Made by a program: the position numbers and the translations under genes. DNA of 8,422 nucleotides, from contig DMPQ01000005.1 of assembly GCA_003455945.1 (NCBI GenBank), positions 7,891 through 16,312 of the forward strand, written 5' to 3'. Shown piece after piece: positions 7,522 to 8,422 of this stretch. Each line of letters begins with the position of its first letter. Positions within the stretch are counted from its first letter, which is position 1. Origin of the DNA: Planctomycetaceae bacterium. Its GTDB lineage: Bacteria > Planctomycetota > Planctomycetia > Pirellulales > Pirellulaceae. The notes beneath the pieces were generated by a model. It worked only from the letters and a program-made list of their open reading frames with translations, made no database searches and was not told where the DNA came from.

Positions 7522-7540
7522 TCCCTCCTTCTCTTTCTCC
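7522..7540 (+). other. Uninterrupted 19-base pyrimidine tract before hemH
   Basis: Bases 7522-7540 are all C or T and include CCTCCTT (7524-7530), the same sequence as the anti-Shine-Dalgarno core of 16S rRNA. It ends 17 bases before the hemH ATG, which itself lacks a clear Shine-Dalgarno. Its role is unknown. Confidence 0.4.
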
Positions 7541-7557
7541 GGATCGGACTCGGCTTC

Positions 7558-8422
7558 ATGCTCGGCCCCTACGATGCGCTGCTGATCGTCAGCTTCGGTG
7601 GTCCCGAAGGGCAAGACGATGTCATGCCCTTTCTGGAAAACGTCCTCCGAGGCAAGCCGGTGCCGCGCGAGCGGATGCTCGAAGTGGCCGAGCACTATCG
7701 CCACTTCGGCGGCGTCAGCCCGATCAACGCGCAGAACCGCGAGCTGATCGGACTGCTTCGCGACGAGTTCGCGGCGAACGGAATCGACTTGCCGATCTAC
7801 TGGGGGAATCGCAATTGGCACCCGCTGATCGGCGATACGCTCCGGCGCATGCAGCAGGACGGCGTCCGACGCTGCCTGGCGTTCATGACCAGCGCGTTCA
7901 GCAGCTACAGCGGTTGTCGACAGTACCGCGAGAATCTCGAGGCGGCGCGGACCGCGATCGGTCCCGACGCGCTGCAGTTCGACAAGATCAGGGTCTTCTA
8001 TAACCACCCGGGATTCATCGAGCCGTCGATCCGCAACGTTGCCGCCGAACTCGATCCGCTGCCGGCCGAACGGCGTGCCGCGACGCGACTGGTCTTCACC
8101 GCTCACAGCATCCCGACGGCGATGGCGACCGGCAGCCGCTACGAAACGCAATTGCGCGAGGCGTGTCGGTTGGTCGGCGAAGGGGTCGGCAAGCCCGACT
8201 GGGATCTGGTCTTTCAGAGTCGAAGCGGGCCGCCGAACCAGCCGTGGCTCGAGCCCGACATCCTCGATCACCTGACGGCGCTGCATGAGCAGGGGATCGA
8301 CGAGGTGGTCGTGCTGCCGATCGGCTTCGTTTCGGACCATCTGGAAGTCCTCTACGACCTGGACACCGAAGCGCGGGACCTCGCGGAACGACTCGGCATG
8401 CGACTGCACCGAGCCGCGACGG
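7558..8422 (+). CDS. hemH: Ferrochelatase, 3' end cut by window edge
   Basis: ATG at 7558 opens a frame with no stop to the window end (288 codons plus one base). It is the only long coding frame consistent with homology here; opposite-strand frames over it are shadows. The enzyme inserts Fe2+ into a porphyrin at the end of heme synthesis. Visible motifs are LIVSFGGPEGQDDVMPFLENV (9-29, with F13), HFGGVSPINAQNR (49-61), TSAFSSYSGCRQYREN (111-126), FTAHSIP with the metal-handling His (180-186; H183), QSRSGPPNQPWLEPD (220-234) and PIGFVSDHLEVLYDLDTE (254-271), whose Glu 263 is the conserved acidic partner. SRSGPP and FGGPEG are characteristic of actinobacterial ferrochelatases, which act on coproporphyrin III (CpfC); use of coproporphyrin here is inferred. 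About 15% or more of the protein is missing, including any C-terminal Cys ligands of an iron-sulfur cluster. An in-frame ATG at 7444 would add 38 low-complexity residues and is less likely. Confidence 0.92.
   Translation, partial: MLGPYDALLIVSFGGPEGQDDVMPFLENVLRGKPVPRERMLEVAEHYRHFGGVSPINAQNRELIGLLRDEFAANGIDLPIYWGNRNWHPLIGDTLRRMQQDGVRRCLAFMTSAFSSYSGCRQYRENLEAARTAIGPDALQFDKIRVFYNHPGFIEPSIRNVAAELDPLPAERRAATRLVFTAHSIPTAMATGSRYETQLREACRLVGEGVGKPDWDLVFQSRSGPPNQPWLEPDILDHLTALHEQGIDEVVVLPIGFVSDHLEVLYDLDTEARDLAERLGMRLHRAAT

Noticed and set aside
7477..8409. 310-codon - strand frame and 7434-8003 + strand frame over hemH
   Set aside because: Ferrochelatase motifs lie in the + frame starting at 7558; these two frames are shadows of it.
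1..8422. Defence system, CRISPR array, insertion sequence, integron or tRNA
   Set aside because: No spaced direct repeats, transposase or nuclease motifs, terminal inverted repeats or cloverleaf tRNA were seen on either strand.

Overview
The window is G+C-rich (about two thirds by eye) bacterial DNA, densely coding on both strands, with strongly G/C-biased third codon positions. The gene set points to a planctomycete. It has a bacterial relative of the TMTC membrane/TPR proteins, a tiny secreted tyrosine-rich protein of a type I associate with Planctomycetes, a halogenase-like flavoprotein and a ferrochelatase of the actinobacterial sequence type. This placement is an inference; there is no rRNA or other phylogenetic marker. 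I see no mobile element, tRNA, CRISPR array or defence system.

Left part (1-4326, + strand): a probable operon of three genes. The first is an unrecognised protein cut by the left window edge. The second is an FAD-dependent amine-oxidase/UDP-galactopyranose-mutase-like oxidoreductase, whose best start is a GTG with a Shine-Dalgarno. The third is a polytopic membrane protein with a GT-C-like N-terminal half and a C-terminal TPR domain. Genes two and three overlap by four bases (GTGA), so they are probably translationally coupled. A job in glycan or lipid-linked sugar chemistry at the envelope is plausible but inferred.

Middle part (4327-5837, - strand): a strong 13-bp hairpin lies between convergent genes. 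It is followed by a 110-residue secreted Tyr-rich protein that has a good ribosome binding site and a potentially folded leader, then a 260-residue metallo-beta-lactamase-fold hydrolase with an HxDxDH metal motif. A 334-base divergent intergenic region separates the hydrolase from the next gene.

Right part (6172-8422, + strand): a halogenase-like FAD enzyme is followed by a 135-base gap holding a strong bulged hairpin and a pyrimidine tract. After that comes hemH/cpfC (ferrochelatase), which runs off the right edge after 288 codons with its catalytic His and Glu visible.

Nothing here is clearly a new defence or mobile system. The items most worth a second look are the oxidoreductase/GT-C-TPR pair, the halogenase-like enzyme, the Tyr-rich secreted protein with its possible structured leader, and the strong excess of CGATCG/GATC.
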